From: JACJWR01 sp964547485
Lineage (GTDB): Bacteria; Actinomycetota; Actinomycetes; S36-B12; UBA10799
Reading direction: 5' to 3'
Length of the DNA: 64,000 nt
NCBI GenBank assembly: GCA_964547485.1
Contig: CAZJNU010000002.1
Location: 44,406-108,405, forward strand
Positions 1-7,285 of the stretch are shown piece after piece (positions within the stretch are counted from its first letter, which is position 1; the number at the start of each line of letters is the position of its first letter). A program made the translations under genes and the position numbers. Under the pieces are notes generated by a model. It searched no databases, was not told the origin of the DNA, and saw only the letters and a program-made list of their open reading frames with translations.

Positions 1-219
1 CACCGATCCCTCCGACCGCAGTGACCACAACGACGCCAGCATTTTGCCTCCGGTGAATCGACTCCCCGTGCGAACGAATGCCTCACCTTGGCACACACAG
101 ACCGGAGCGGTCGCGCTGCGATGTCGGGCAGTCGGCGCACGAGGGTAGGGCAAGAAGTTTCGGAGCGGTCAGTTTCGCGGCGGGGCCACGCACCGTGGCC
201 TGCACTTACGATTGCCGTT
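1..219. other. Left-edge non-coding stretch, possible truncated gene start
   Basis: I see no complete gene here. On the minus strand an ATG at 42 is preceded by GGAGG (51-47) with a 4-base gap and is open to the window edge for 14 codons, so it could be the start of a gene leaving the window. The peptide is too short to identify. An alternative minus-strand GTG a little further in would give a glycine-rich start like a nucleotide-binding fold. The last bases carry the promoter of the cyclase gene. Confidence 0.25.
207..219 (+). promoter_or_regulatory. Leaderless promoter of the cyclase-family gene
   Basis: The -10 hexamer TACGAT (207-212) is followed after 7 bases by the GTG at 220, so transcription should start at the start codon itself. 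There is no Shine-Dalgarno sequence. The same arrangement recurs at a dozen other genes in this window. Confidence 0.55.
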
Positions 220-873
220 GTGCGGATAGTCGATCTCACCCGACCCATCCAGCCGGGGATGCAGGTCTACCCCGGCGATTCTCGGCCCACCGCCACGATG
301 GTGGCATCGGTTGCCGCCGACGGCTTCGAGGTTCATCGACTGACACTGGGCAGCCAGTCCGGCACCCACCTGGATGCACCGAGCCACACCGTCGCAAACT
401 CCGGGGCAAGCGAATCCGTCTCGTTGAGACGGCTGCTCGGCCGCGGGGTGATTGTGGACGTCACCGCAGCTCACCCGGAGTCGGAGATTCACCCCGGACC
501 CTGGCTGTCCAGCATCGAACCGGGCGACCTGGTGCTGTTCCGGGCGGACTGGGATCGATTTGACGGTGCGGAAACCGCGTGGCTGCACCCCTGGCTGTCG
601 GAGCGCTGCGCGGCTGCGTTGGTTGCGGTCAAGGTCGCGGCCATCGGGTTGGACTTCGCCTCGCCGGATCGGCACCTCGCACCCCTGACTGGCCACCACA
701 TCTTCGCCGAAGCCGGCATCCCGGTGATTGAGAACCTGGCCCACCTCGCCGACATCGACTGGCCAACTCCGACCATCATCGCCCTGCCGCTGTCCTGGCC
801 GGGGTTGGACGGACTGCCGGTGCGGGCCATCGCCTGCGATCTGCCGCTGCCAACTACCCGGCCACCCGACTGA
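220..873 (+). CDS. Cyclase family protein (kynurenine formamidase-like hydrolase)
   Basis: A predicted metal-dependent amide or lactone hydrolase of the cyclase/KynB superfamily (217 residues, usual family length), probably cytoplasmic. The N-terminal DLTRPIQPGM and the following YPGD are typical of the family. The metal-site motif appears as QSGTHLDAPSH near residues 46-56. The family consensus is HxGTHxDxPxH, so the first histidine, a zinc ligand in KynB, is glutamine here. I chose GTG 220 because it sits 7 bases after a -10 hexamer and begins exactly where family homology begins. The reading frame stays open upstream to 88, but that part looks non-coding. The substrate is unknown; no other tryptophan-degradation gene is nearby. 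The gene converges with the metallopeptidase gene. Confidence 0.82.
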   Translation: MRIVDLTRPIQPGMQVYPGDSRPTATMVASVAADGFEVHRLTLGSQSGTHLDAPSHTVANSGASESVSLRRLLGRGVIVDVTAAHPESEIHPGPWLSSIEPGDLVLFRADWDRFDGAETAWLHPWLSERCAAALVAVKVAAIGLDFASPDRHLAPLTGHHIFAEAGIPVIENLAHLADIDWPTPTIIALPLSWPGLDGLPVRAIACDLPLPTTRPPD

Positions 874-916
874 CGGCTGCCACCCGACTGACGTGACCTG
901 CCGACGCCCGCCTCGG

Positions 917-2938
917 CTACCAGATCCGGACCCGCTGCTCCGGCTCCCGCCACATCCCGTCACCCGGCTGGACGTCGAAGGCCGCAACGAAATCGTCGCT
1001 GTTGACCAGCACCCCGATGACGCGCTGTTCGGGGGGTGAGTGCGGATCGACGGCCAGCCTGCGCTCCGTCTCCTCCGGCCGGACCTTGGCCCGCCACACC
1101 TGCGCCCAACCTGCGAAGAACCGTTGCTCCCCACTGAGACCGTCAATCACCGGGGCTGCCTCGCCGGCTAACGATCGACGATAGGCACGCAGCGCGACCG
1201 CCAGGCCTGAGACGTCGGCGATGTTCTCCCCCAACGTCAATTCACCGTTGATGTGGTGACCCGCGACCGGCTCAAACTCGGCGTACTGCGCCACCAGCGC
1301 GGTCGTGCGCTGCTCGAAAGCTGCGTTGTCCGAATCGTTCCACCAATTGCGCAGATTCCCCAGTCCGTCGTACTGCGATCCTTTGTCATCGAATCCGTGA
1401 CTGATCTCGTGGCCGATCACTGCGCCGATACCGCCGTAGTTGATGGCATCGTCGGCGTCCATGGTGAAGAACGGCGGTTGCAGGATCGCCGCCGGGAAGA
1501 CGATCTCGTTCAGCTCCGGGTTGTAGTAGGCATTCACCATCTGCGGCGGCATGAACCACTCGTCCCGGTCGATCGGACCGCCCAGCTTCGCCATCTCGTA
1601 TTCGTGCTCGAAGGTGTTGGATCGCGCCGTATTGCCCACTAGGTCGGTTGGGGTGACCGACAGCTCCGAATAGTCCCGCCAACGATCCGGGTAGCCGATC
1701 TTCGGCCGGAAGGTGGCCAGTTTCGCGTGGGCTTCCTGCTTGGTCTCCGGCGTCATCCAGCTGAGGGAGTCGACGCTCTCTGCGAAGGCTGCCAGCAGAT
1801 TGTCGACCAACTCGACCATCCTGTCCTTGTTGGCGGGCGGGAAATGGCGTTCCACATAGACCTGGCCCAGCGCCTCGCCCATCGCCCCCTGCACCAGATC
1901 CACCCCGCGCTTCCACCTCGGGCGTTGCTCCGGGATACCGCGCAAGGTGGTGCCATAGAAGGCGAAGTTCGCCTCGTCCAAATCCGCGGTCAGTAGCGAG
2001 GCCGACCTTACGATTACATGCCAGCGCAGGTAGTCCTGCCAGTCCGTCAGCGGAACGGTCGTGACCAACTCCGCCAGTCCGGTGACGAAGTCGGGCTGAC
2101 CCACGTTGACCTCGGCCACCCGTCCAAGTGCCCCCACCTCACGCAGGAAGTCCGAAAGCCCGAGTCCGGGCGCGAGCTGGTCCAACTGCGCGACCGGTAG
2201 CAGATTGTAGGTGGCCTGCGGATCGCGGTTGCGCACCTTGTCCCAGTGCAATCGGGCGAGCGCAGTCTCCAACGACATCACCCGTTCCGCAGCGTCGTGG
2301 GCAGCCGACTCGTCACCCAGCCCGGCCAGTTGCCACATCTTCTCGACGTGCTGCCGATAGGCCTGGCGGATCTCCTCGAAGGTGTCCTCGAGGTAGTAGT
2401 CGCGATCAGGCAGCCCCAACCCCGACTGCCGGATATCGAGCAGGTAGCGGGTCGAATCCATATTGTCCTGGTGCACATAGGTGCCCACCGGAGCGCCCTC
2501 GCCGCTGCGATCAAGACGGCCGAAGTGGCTACCCAGGGAGGCCGCGTCGGTGAGTGCATCGATGGCGGCCAGCCGGTCCGCGATCGGGGTGGTGCCGAGG
2601 CTTTCAAGCCGATCGGTGTCCATGAACGACGCATACAGGGCCGCGATCTTTCCGGCCGGCGTATCCGACGGCGGCAGTTCGGCCGCCAATTCCGAGATGA
2701 TGTCACGCAACTGTTCTTGCGACTGGTCGTGCAGCGCTATGAAGGACGCGTACTCGGCCTTGTCCGCAGGTATCTCAAACTCAGCCAACCATCGTCCGTG
2801 CCAGGACCGGTAGAAGTCATCTTGGGGGCGCACCGACACGTCGCGACCCGACAGGTCGAGTCCGGACGGACGGGTGGGTTCGGCCTGGTCGGCGGTGTCC
2901 TGGTCGGGAGCGGGGCGGGTCGTGTCAGGTGAGGTCAT
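917..2938 (-). CDS. M13 family zinc metallopeptidase (PepO/neprilysin-like)
   Basis: An endopeptidase of the neprilysin family (673 residues, full length) that normally cleaves oligopeptides on the amino side of hydrophobic residues. The zinc motif HEISH is at residues 510-514, the third ligand glutamate and following aspartate lie in GENIADVSG (E571, D575), and the substrate-binding NAYYN is at 469-473. The N-terminal M13 domain spans about residues 35-415 and the catalytic domain runs to the end. There is no signal peptide or membrane anchor, so it is probably cytoplasmic like bacterial PepO; the first 30 residues are a charged, disordered leader. The C-terminus ends in RVRIW, near the usual family tail. 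The ATG lies 6 bases from a -10 hexamer, which points to leaderless expression. Confidence 0.95.
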   Translation of the reverse strand: MTSPDTTRPAPDQDTADQAEPTRPSGLDLSGRDVSVRPQDDFYRSWHGRWLAEFEIPADKAEYASFIALHDQSQEQLRDIISELAAELPPSDTPAGKIAALYASFMDTDRLESLGTTPIADRLAAIDALTDAASLGSHFGRLDRSGEGAPVGTYVHQDNMDSTRYLLDIRQSGLGLPDRDYYLEDTFEEIRQAYRQHVEKMWQLAGLGDESAAHDAAERVMSLETALARLHWDKVRNRDPQATYNLLPVAQLDQLAPGLGLSDFLREVGALGRVAEVNVGQPDFVTGLAELVTTVPLTDWQDYLRWHVIVRSASLLTADLDEANFAFYGTTLRGIPEQRPRWKRGVDLVQGAMGEALGQVYVERHFPPANKDRMVELVDNLLAAFAESVDSLSWMTPETKQEAHAKLATFRPKIGYPDRWRDYSELSVTPTDLVGNTARSNTFEHEYEMAKLGGPIDRDEWFMPPQMVNAYYNPELNEIVFPAAILQPPFFTMDADDAINYGGIGAVIGHEISHGFDDKGSQYDGLGNLRNWWNDSDNAAFEQRTTALVAQYAEFEPVAGHHINGELTLGENIADVSGLAVALRAYRRSLAGEAAPVIDGLSGEQRFFAGWAQVWRAKVRPEETERRLAVDPHSPPEQRVIGVLVNSDDFVAAFDVQPGDGMWREPEQRVRIW

Positions 2939-2950
2939 CGCACCACCCTA
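2939..2950 (-). promoter_or_regulatory. Leaderless promoter of the M13 peptidase
   Basis: On the minus strand TAGGGT (2950-2945) is followed by 6 bases and then the ATG ending at 2938. No Shine-Dalgarno sequence is present. Confidence 0.6.
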
Positions 2951-2960
2951 CTTCGACCGG

Positions 2961-4268
2961 TCAGTCCCGCTTCTCGATGTCACGGGTGTAGGCGCGGCGG
3001 ACCGCCGCAGGCGCGTTTCGATCCACCAAACCCTCACGCAGCATGAATTCCGCGGCGTCCCGGGCGTCCTCGGCGAAGAAGAACGGCACCCCCTCGGACT
3101 GCAGCTCGGGCGCCGACGCCCGCAATTCCTCGGCCCGCTCGGCGACATGTTCACCGGCGTCGATGATGATGATCGCGCGGACCTGATTGGGGCGGATTCT
3201 GGCTACCTCGACATAGACGTCCGGGTCCTTCTGCCCCGAATCGCCGATCAAGACGAACTCGGTCTCCGGATACAGGTCGAACAGCCGCCGCAGACTCTTC
3301 CGCTTGTGTTCCCGACCGGACCGAGTGACGTACCGCTCTTGTGGACCCCAATCGGTGAGGAACAGCGGCCCGGCCGGGAAGCCGCGCAGTTCCAAGAACT
3401 CGGTCAACATGTCGTAGAGGTTCCACGGGCCGGTCGACAGGTAGTAGAAGCAGGCTGGCCCGGAACTTCGCGGGCCCGCCTGCACCGCCTGATAGAGCGC
3501 GGCCATGCCTGGAATCGGCTCCCTGGTCTCGGCCTGACCGAACAGCGTCCGGCGCAGGGCGACAACACCCTCACCCAAACCGGTCTTGATCACGGTGTCG
3601 TCGAGATCGCTGACCACTGCCACCCCGACAGATGGATCGGGGGCGAGCACCCGGCCGGTCACCACGGTGGGCTCTTCGGTCGGATCGTCGGGCTGGGTCC
3701 GAACGCGGTACTCGTGCCAACCCGGGGGCAACTCGCCGACGTTCAGCTGGGCCGTGGCATAACCGTGTCGGCCACTCTCCGCGATCTCGGACGTGCCCGC
3801 CAGCGAGAGATTCACCTTCACCCCGGGAAAGGACAGCGCGACGAACCGGCGGAGGTTGGACTTCAGTGCGCTGGTATCGGTGATGACCTCTGCCGGTGGC
3901 GGAATGACGGGCTCTTCCATCACCCGCACGCGCAGATAGGCACGACCGTCCGCGACATAGCCGCGGTACGCCATCACAAGGGTCGCGCGCAGGGTACCCT
4001 TCCCGATCTTGCGCTCCCGTCGAGTGCGCCAGGCCCAATCCTCAAGACCCGCCACCACGCCCGCCGTGCGCCGACTCTTCGTGGCTCGATCCAGACCGGT
4101 CCCCACGGATCGGGCAAGAGTGCGAAGCCGCCCGTCGGAGTCGTCGGCTGCCTCCTCGTCGACGGAGTCCTCGGCGTCGGCGTCCGGACGGGCCGAGGTC
4201 AACGGGGATCCGGCAGTCGCCGCCCGGTCAAGTGGATCTGGTTCGGCGGACTCCTCTGTCGGCTGCAC
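2961..4268 (-). CDS. App1-family (DUF2183) phosphatase-like protein
   Basis: A protein with the DUF2183/App1 catalytic domain, whose yeast member is a phosphatidate phosphatase. The HAD-like signature VVSDLDDTVIK lies near residues 219-229 (first catalytic aspartate about 221), and a second acidic motif, LIGDSGQKDPDVY, lies in the C-terminal half. Residues about 1-70 are acidic and disordered, and about 90-205 are a beta-rich domain seen in bacterial members. The reading frame is open to an ATG at 4334, but I prefer GTG 4268 (435 residues): the extra 22 residues look non-coding, and an imperfect -10 (TAATCC, 4281-4276) lies 7 bases before the GTG. The bacterial substrate is not established. 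It lies 22 bases upstream of the M13 gene on the same strand, though that gene has its own promoter. Confidence 0.85.
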   Translation of the reverse strand: MQPTEESAEPDPLDRAATAGSPLTSARPDADAEDSVDEEAADDSDGRLRTLARSVGTGLDRATKSRRTAGVVAGLEDWAWRTRRERKIGKGTLRATLVMAYRGYVADGRAYLRVRVMEEPVIPPPAEVITDTSALKSNLRRFVALSFPGVKVNLSLAGTSEIAESGRHGYATAQLNVGELPPGWHEYRVRTQPDDPTEEPTVVTGRVLAPDPSVGVAVVSDLDDTVIKTGLGEGVVALRRTLFGQAETREPIPGMAALYQAVQAGPRSSGPACFYYLSTGPWNLYDMLTEFLELRGFPAGPLFLTDWGPQERYVTRSGREHKRKSLRRLFDLYPETEFVLIGDSGQKDPDVYVEVARIRPNQVRAIIIIDAGEHVAERAEELRASAPELQSEGVPFFFAEDARDAAEFMLREGLVDRNAPAAVRRAYTRDIEKRD

Positions 4269-4335
4269 GTGGACAGGATTACACAGGTGGTGGCGACCAC
4301 GCCCGAGTCGTCCCCCGACAACCCGGCGCACCATT

Positions 4336-4347
4336 TAGGCTGCTGGC
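4336..4347 (+). promoter_or_regulatory. Leaderless promoter of the DUF1028 gene
   Basis: TAGGCT (4336-4341) is followed by 6 bases and then ATG 4348. The hexamer nearly touches the longest possible start of the divergent App1 gene (4334), which is one reason to prefer the shorter App1 start. Confidence 0.6.
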
Positions 4348-5337
4348 ATGGGATTGCGACGAGGAAGCCTGGCGGTCGCCGGCACGGTACTGGTCCTGAC
4401 AGCGATGGCGGCAGCCCCAGCGGCAGCTACCTGGTCGATCGTCGGGGCCGATCCGAAGACCGGCGAGGTCGGCGTGGCGATCGCAAGTTGCGTCGGATTC
4501 GAAACAGCTCTCGCTCCGACGCTGGTGCCCGGTAAGGGCGCGGCGGTCTCCCAAGCTGGGCTCTATAAGGAGTCCGGCGCCGCGATCGTGAAGGGGCTCG
4601 AAGATGGTCAAAGCGCCGACCAGGTGATCGCCGGGCTCACCCAGCCTTCCTTTGATCAGGAGGTGCCGCTGCGACAGTACGGCGTCGTGACTCTTCCCTC
4701 CGGAGTGGCCAACTTCACTGGTTCTGAGGTACCGGCGACAGCCGGCGCAGTTTCCAACGCAGACAAGACCGCGTCGGTCCAAGGTGCGGCTGTGGAATCC
4801 GATGCCGTGCTCGCCGAATCCCTGAGGGCGTTCGACACCACTTCTGGAAATCTTGGTGAGAAGTTGGTCGCAGGCTTGAATGCGGGGAACAAGGCCGGTG
4901 GCGATGCCGACTGCGTCGAGGATGCCAATGCCGCGTCGTTGTTGGTCGCCAACAAGGACGAACTGCCGTACTCGCAGACGAATCGCCTGCCCGACCAATT
5001 CCAGGCGTTTGTCTATGCCATCTATGGACGAGACTTCGCCCAGGCACCGCCGCAGGGCAACGTACCTTCCACTTATATCTCCGTGGTCACGGGCCAAGGC
5101 GACAACGCCGTTGTGCGGCTCAGCGAAACCTACGCGAAGGTGAAGGATTCGCCCGGCCCGATCAAGCAGCGAATCGTGGCGCCGAGCGCCAGCGGCGGCG
5201 ACGCCACCGGCTTCCTGGCCCGAGTGGGGTTCGTCGTTCTGGTGTTAGGCGCCATCGCGGTCGCGGTTGTGGTCGTGTTGATGGTGAGGCGTGCGGCGGG
5301 CAAGGCTCACCGCCCCATTTCCGAGAAAGAACAGTAA
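4348..5337 (+). CDS. Secreted, membrane-anchored DUF1028 protein
   Basis: A 329-residue protein. A signal peptide covers residues 1-27 and ends AAPAAA. The mature part opens TWSIVGADPKTGEVGV, the conserved N-terminus of DUF1028, whose fold is related to Ntn hydrolases. The domain runs to about residue 230. A single membrane helix lies at about 290-312, followed by a basic tail, so the protein should sit outside the cell on a C-terminal anchor. If signal peptidase cuts after A27, Thr28 becomes the first residue, which fits an N-terminal nucleophile. Substrate and reaction are unknown. Most DUF1028 proteins I know of lack a signal peptide, so export looks unusual. The gene is transcribed alone from a leaderless promoter. 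Confidence 0.85.
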   Translation: MGLRRGSLAVAGTVLVLTAMAAAPAAATWSIVGADPKTGEVGVAIASCVGFETALAPTLVPGKGAAVSQAGLYKESGAAIVKGLEDGQSADQVIAGLTQPSFDQEVPLRQYGVVTLPSGVANFTGSEVPATAGAVSNADKTASVQGAAVESDAVLAESLRAFDTTSGNLGEKLVAGLNAGNKAGGDADCVEDANAASLLVANKDELPYSQTNRLPDQFQAFVYAIYGRDFAQAPPQGNVPSTYISVVTGQGDNAVVRLSETYAKVKDSPGPIKQRIVAPSASGGDATGFLARVGFVVLVLGAIAVAVVVVLMVRRAAGKAHRPISEKEQ

Positions 5338-5343
5338 CCGGGC

Positions 5344-5359
5344 CTGCCCTGCGGGGCAG
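5344..5359 (+). terminator. Hairpin after the DUF1028 gene
   Basis: CTGCCC (5344-5349) and GGGCAG (5354-5359) form a six-pair stem with a four-base loop seven bases after the stop codon. No T-run follows on the plus strand, so it is a weak or Rho-assisted terminator at best. Confidence 0.35.
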
Positions 5360-5400
5360 AAAAACGGCCGCTAAGCGACTCGACGCATCAGACCCTTAGC
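5360..5400 (-). terminator. Possible terminator of the small minus-strand gene
   Basis: On the minus strand an inverted repeat GCTAAG...CTTAGC (arms 5400-5395 and 5375-5370, 19-base spacer) is followed five bases later by TTTTT (5364-5360). The hairpin overlaps the last codons of the 41-residue gene. The separation of stem and T-run makes it imperfect. Confidence 0.3.
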
Positions 5401-5496
5401 GCACGCCCGTGCCAACTGCGGATACACGTGAGTGCGAGACCAACGAGTCTCGACGTAAACGATCTCGCGACCGCTCAACGTCCGGAAGACCATCAT
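5371..5496 (-). CDS. Small basic protein of 41 residues, unknown function
   Basis: This open frame is short, but the start is well supported. GGAGGTG (5509-5503) lies exactly 6 bases before an ATG-ATG pair, and the frame runs 41 codons to TAG. The product opens MMVFRTLSGR and ends GLMRRVA. It is rich in arginine with alternating aromatic and hydrophobic residues (IVYVETRW) and has no signal peptide or long hydrophobic helix. It fills an otherwise empty 300-base gap between the DUF1028 and VOC genes. The VOC gene ends 142 bases upstream on the same strand, so it could be read through from there. I do not recognise the family. It could be a leader peptide or a small regulator. Confidence 0.55.
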   Translation of the reverse strand: MMVFRTLSGREIVYVETRWSRTHVYPQLARACAKGLMRRVA

Positions 5497-5638
5497 GGTC
5501 AACACCTCCAACAGTTCTCGGCGCTACCATCCTCGACCTGTTGGACCCCGGACTAGATGGATTCTGCCAAGAAACCCTTAGAAACATTGAACCATTGCCG
5601 TCGGCCATCTGGCAATCGCGGTGGTGAACTCAGCAGCG

Positions 5639-6112
5639 TCAGCCTCGCACGGCCGCCTCAATGGCCGCGACGTCAAGCTTCTGCATCGTCATCATGGCCG
5701 CGAAGGCGCGCCGGGCCACGTCCCCGCCGGCGGCCAACGCCTCGATCAGTACGCGCGGAGTGATCTGCCAGGAGACACCCCAGCGGTCCTTGCACCAGCC
5801 ACACTCGCTCTCCTGGCCGCCGTTGCCGACGATGGCGTTCCAGTAGCGGTCGGTCTCCTCCTGGTCGTCGGTGGCGATCTGGAACGAGAAGGCCTCGGTC
5901 TGGGGCCAGTGCGGGCCACCGTTCAACCCCAGGCAGGGAATGCCGGCAACCACGAACTCCACGGTCAGCACGTCTCCGGCGTGCCCGGACGGGTAGTCGT
6001 CGGGTGCATGCTGAACGGCCAGCACCCGGCTGTCCGGGAAGGTCACCGCGTAGAAGTTGGCAGCCGCTTCGGCGTCCTTGTCGAACCAGAGACAGATCGT
6101 GTTCTTGGGCAT
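5639..6112 (-). CDS. VOC family protein (PhnB-like)
   Basis: A 157-residue protein of the vicinal-oxygen-chelate fold, in the branch often annotated as 3-demethylubiquinone-9 3-methyltransferase-like or PhnB. The N-terminal start ICLWFDKDAEAAANFY and the central EAFSFQIATDDQEETDRYW are typical of that group, as is the C-terminal half with WGVSWQI. These proteins form dimers with a metal or small-ligand pocket, and in most cases the reaction is unknown. The start has a good Shine-Dalgarno (AAAGGA, a few bases before ATG 6112). It lies 30 bases downstream of the decayed vapC on the same strand. Confidence 0.85.
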   Translation of the reverse strand: MPKNTICLWFDKDAEAAANFYAVTFPDSRVLAVQHAPDDYPSGHAGDVLTVEFVVAGIPCLGLNGGPHWPQTEAFSFQIATDDQEETDRYWNAIVGNGGQESECGWCKDRWGVSWQITPRVLIEALAAGGDVARRAFAAMMTMQKLDVAAIEAAVRG

Positions 6113-6142
6113 TGACTTCCTTTCGCCGGTGGAGCCGACATG

Positions 6143-6525
6143 CTACCCAACGAATTGAGGTTGTCGGAGGCTTCCCAGGTCGGGATCCGTGCAGCACGGT
6201 GAGGCCGACCACTTCCGCGGTGGCGGCAATCAGCAAGTCCGCGCCGCCAGGTCCTCGATGCTGGCCGCGTTTCGCCAACTCTCGTTGTACCGCAGGTGCC
6301 CGCTGCTCGATCAACGGCGAAAGGTACTCCAACGGCATCCGGTCGACTGGGGCTTGCCTGATCGCACTGTCCCAGTCGTCGGCGCTGCGGGCCGAGAATC
6401 CGACCTCGAGCAGGGTGACGGTCGAGATCCTCGAGTCCCCGCTCGATTCGATTGGACCAGGAGTCCCGGTCCGAACTGCTGCCGAGGCGGGCCAGGTCCG
6501 ACTTGTCAACCAGCCAGCCGTTCAC
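6143..6525 (-). pseudogene. Decayed VapC-like PIN-domain toxin (two frameshifts)
   Basis: Joining pieces from different frames restores a PIN-domain ribonuclease of about 127 residues. The start GTG 6525 overlaps the vapB stop by four bases, the standard vapBC overlap. Piece one reads WLVDKSDLARLG to IERGL and carries the first catalytic Asp. A frameshift near 6430 leads to RISTVTLLEVGFSARS (catalytic Glu) and on to ADLLIAATAEVVGLTVLH (catalytic Asp). A second frameshift near 6190 leads to DPDLGSL and a TAG at 6143. All conserved acidic residues are present but cannot be translated in one frame, so the toxin should be dead. A sequencing error at one site is possible; errors here plus a deletion in vapB are unlikely. 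Confidence 0.75.
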
Positions 6526-6594
6526 GACCACGCCCGCGACATGACTTCCGGGTCACCCAGATCCCGCCAGTCCCCGAACAAGCACGTTTGCCAT
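6522..6594 (-). pseudogene. Remnant of VapB-like antitoxin (internal deletion and frameshift)
   Basis: The ATG at 6594 begins MANVLVRGL, the typical N-terminus of FitA/VapB-type antitoxins. The same few dozen bases in another frame end DLGDPEVMSRAWS just before the stop at 6522, the typical C-terminus. Family members carry about 70-80 residues, so most of the ribbon-helix-helix domain and linker is missing and the two ends are out of frame. The length (73 bases) is not a multiple of three. The stop overlaps the vapC start by four bases. The antitoxin is lost, consistent with the frameshifted toxin beside it. Confidence 0.65.
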
Positions 6595-6696
6595 TGCCGT
6601 TTTCCATCCCGCGGAGCAGTCCACAGATTGCCGACTCCCTCTGGAACCGGGACGTCCCACCGACTGTGATGGTGTTCTTCCAATGAAGGGGCAGGG

Positions 6697-7215
6697 ATGA
6701 CACTGTTGGACGACTGGCGAGCGGGGCTCCGTCTGCTGCACACCCGCCCCATCAGCTACGACCCGATCTTCGATGTCGAGTTGACCAAGTGCGCGCGCGA
6801 CGCAGGCTGGATCGAGGTGATATCCCCAGTTGAAGACGGCTACGGTCCATGGCCTGCAGGTGAGCCCCACCTGGATTGGGACGGCCGAGACGAAACACGA
6901 CACCAGGTAACCGGCGTCGACGCGCACTTGGACTGGGGACGCCAGTACGTTCACCCGGACTACTACCGCGTCGGACTTGCGGTCCAGCAGATCGCCTACT
7001 CGATCCAACTGCTGCGCGTCGGCCAATGGCGGCACGGACCGGCGGTTCTGGTGGTGGACATTAGGGGCCTGACCTCACCCCATCGCCAGGAAGGTTGGCC
7101 GGAGGTGGAGCCCTGGTTACACAGTAAGAGCGATGATCAACTGAGGTGCTGGCCCGGTCCTGACGACGACAGCCTGTGTTGGCGCAGACAATTCGGCCTG
7201 CCCCTGCTGGCATGA
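6697..7215 (+). CDS. Hypothetical protein, 172 residues
   Basis: I do not recognise this family. The frame has the strong third-position GC bias of its neighbours and the start is preceded by AAGGGG a few bases away, so it is probably a real gene. The product is soluble, acidic and rich in Trp, Tyr and Asp. The N-terminal DDWRAGLRLLHTRP is followed by several WD/DW-containing segments, and the C-terminus is hydrophobic (FGLPLLA). No signal peptide, membrane helix or catalytic motif is visible. It starts about 100 bases from the vapB remnant and runs away from it. Confidence 0.6.
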   Translation: MTLLDDWRAGLRLLHTRPISYDPIFDVELTKCARDAGWIEVISPVEDGYGPWPAGEPHLDWDGRDETRHQVTGVDAHLDWGRQYVHPDYYRVGLAVQQIAYSIQLLRVGQWRHGPAVLVVDIRGLTSPHRQEGWPEVEPWLHSKSDDQLRCWPGPDDDSLCWRRQFGLPLLA

Positions 7216-7285
7216 GGACGAACCCCTCTCAGAGTCGACGAACCAACTCGGTGGCGCGAGTCGCCGAGTGTGCGAAAGTTGGTCT

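Noticed and set aside
2874..4535. Long plus-strand open frame of 553 codons opposite the M13 and App1 genes
   Set aside because: It is the antisense of two well-supported genes, has no recognisable domain, and reflects the scarcity of stop codons in GC-rich DNA.
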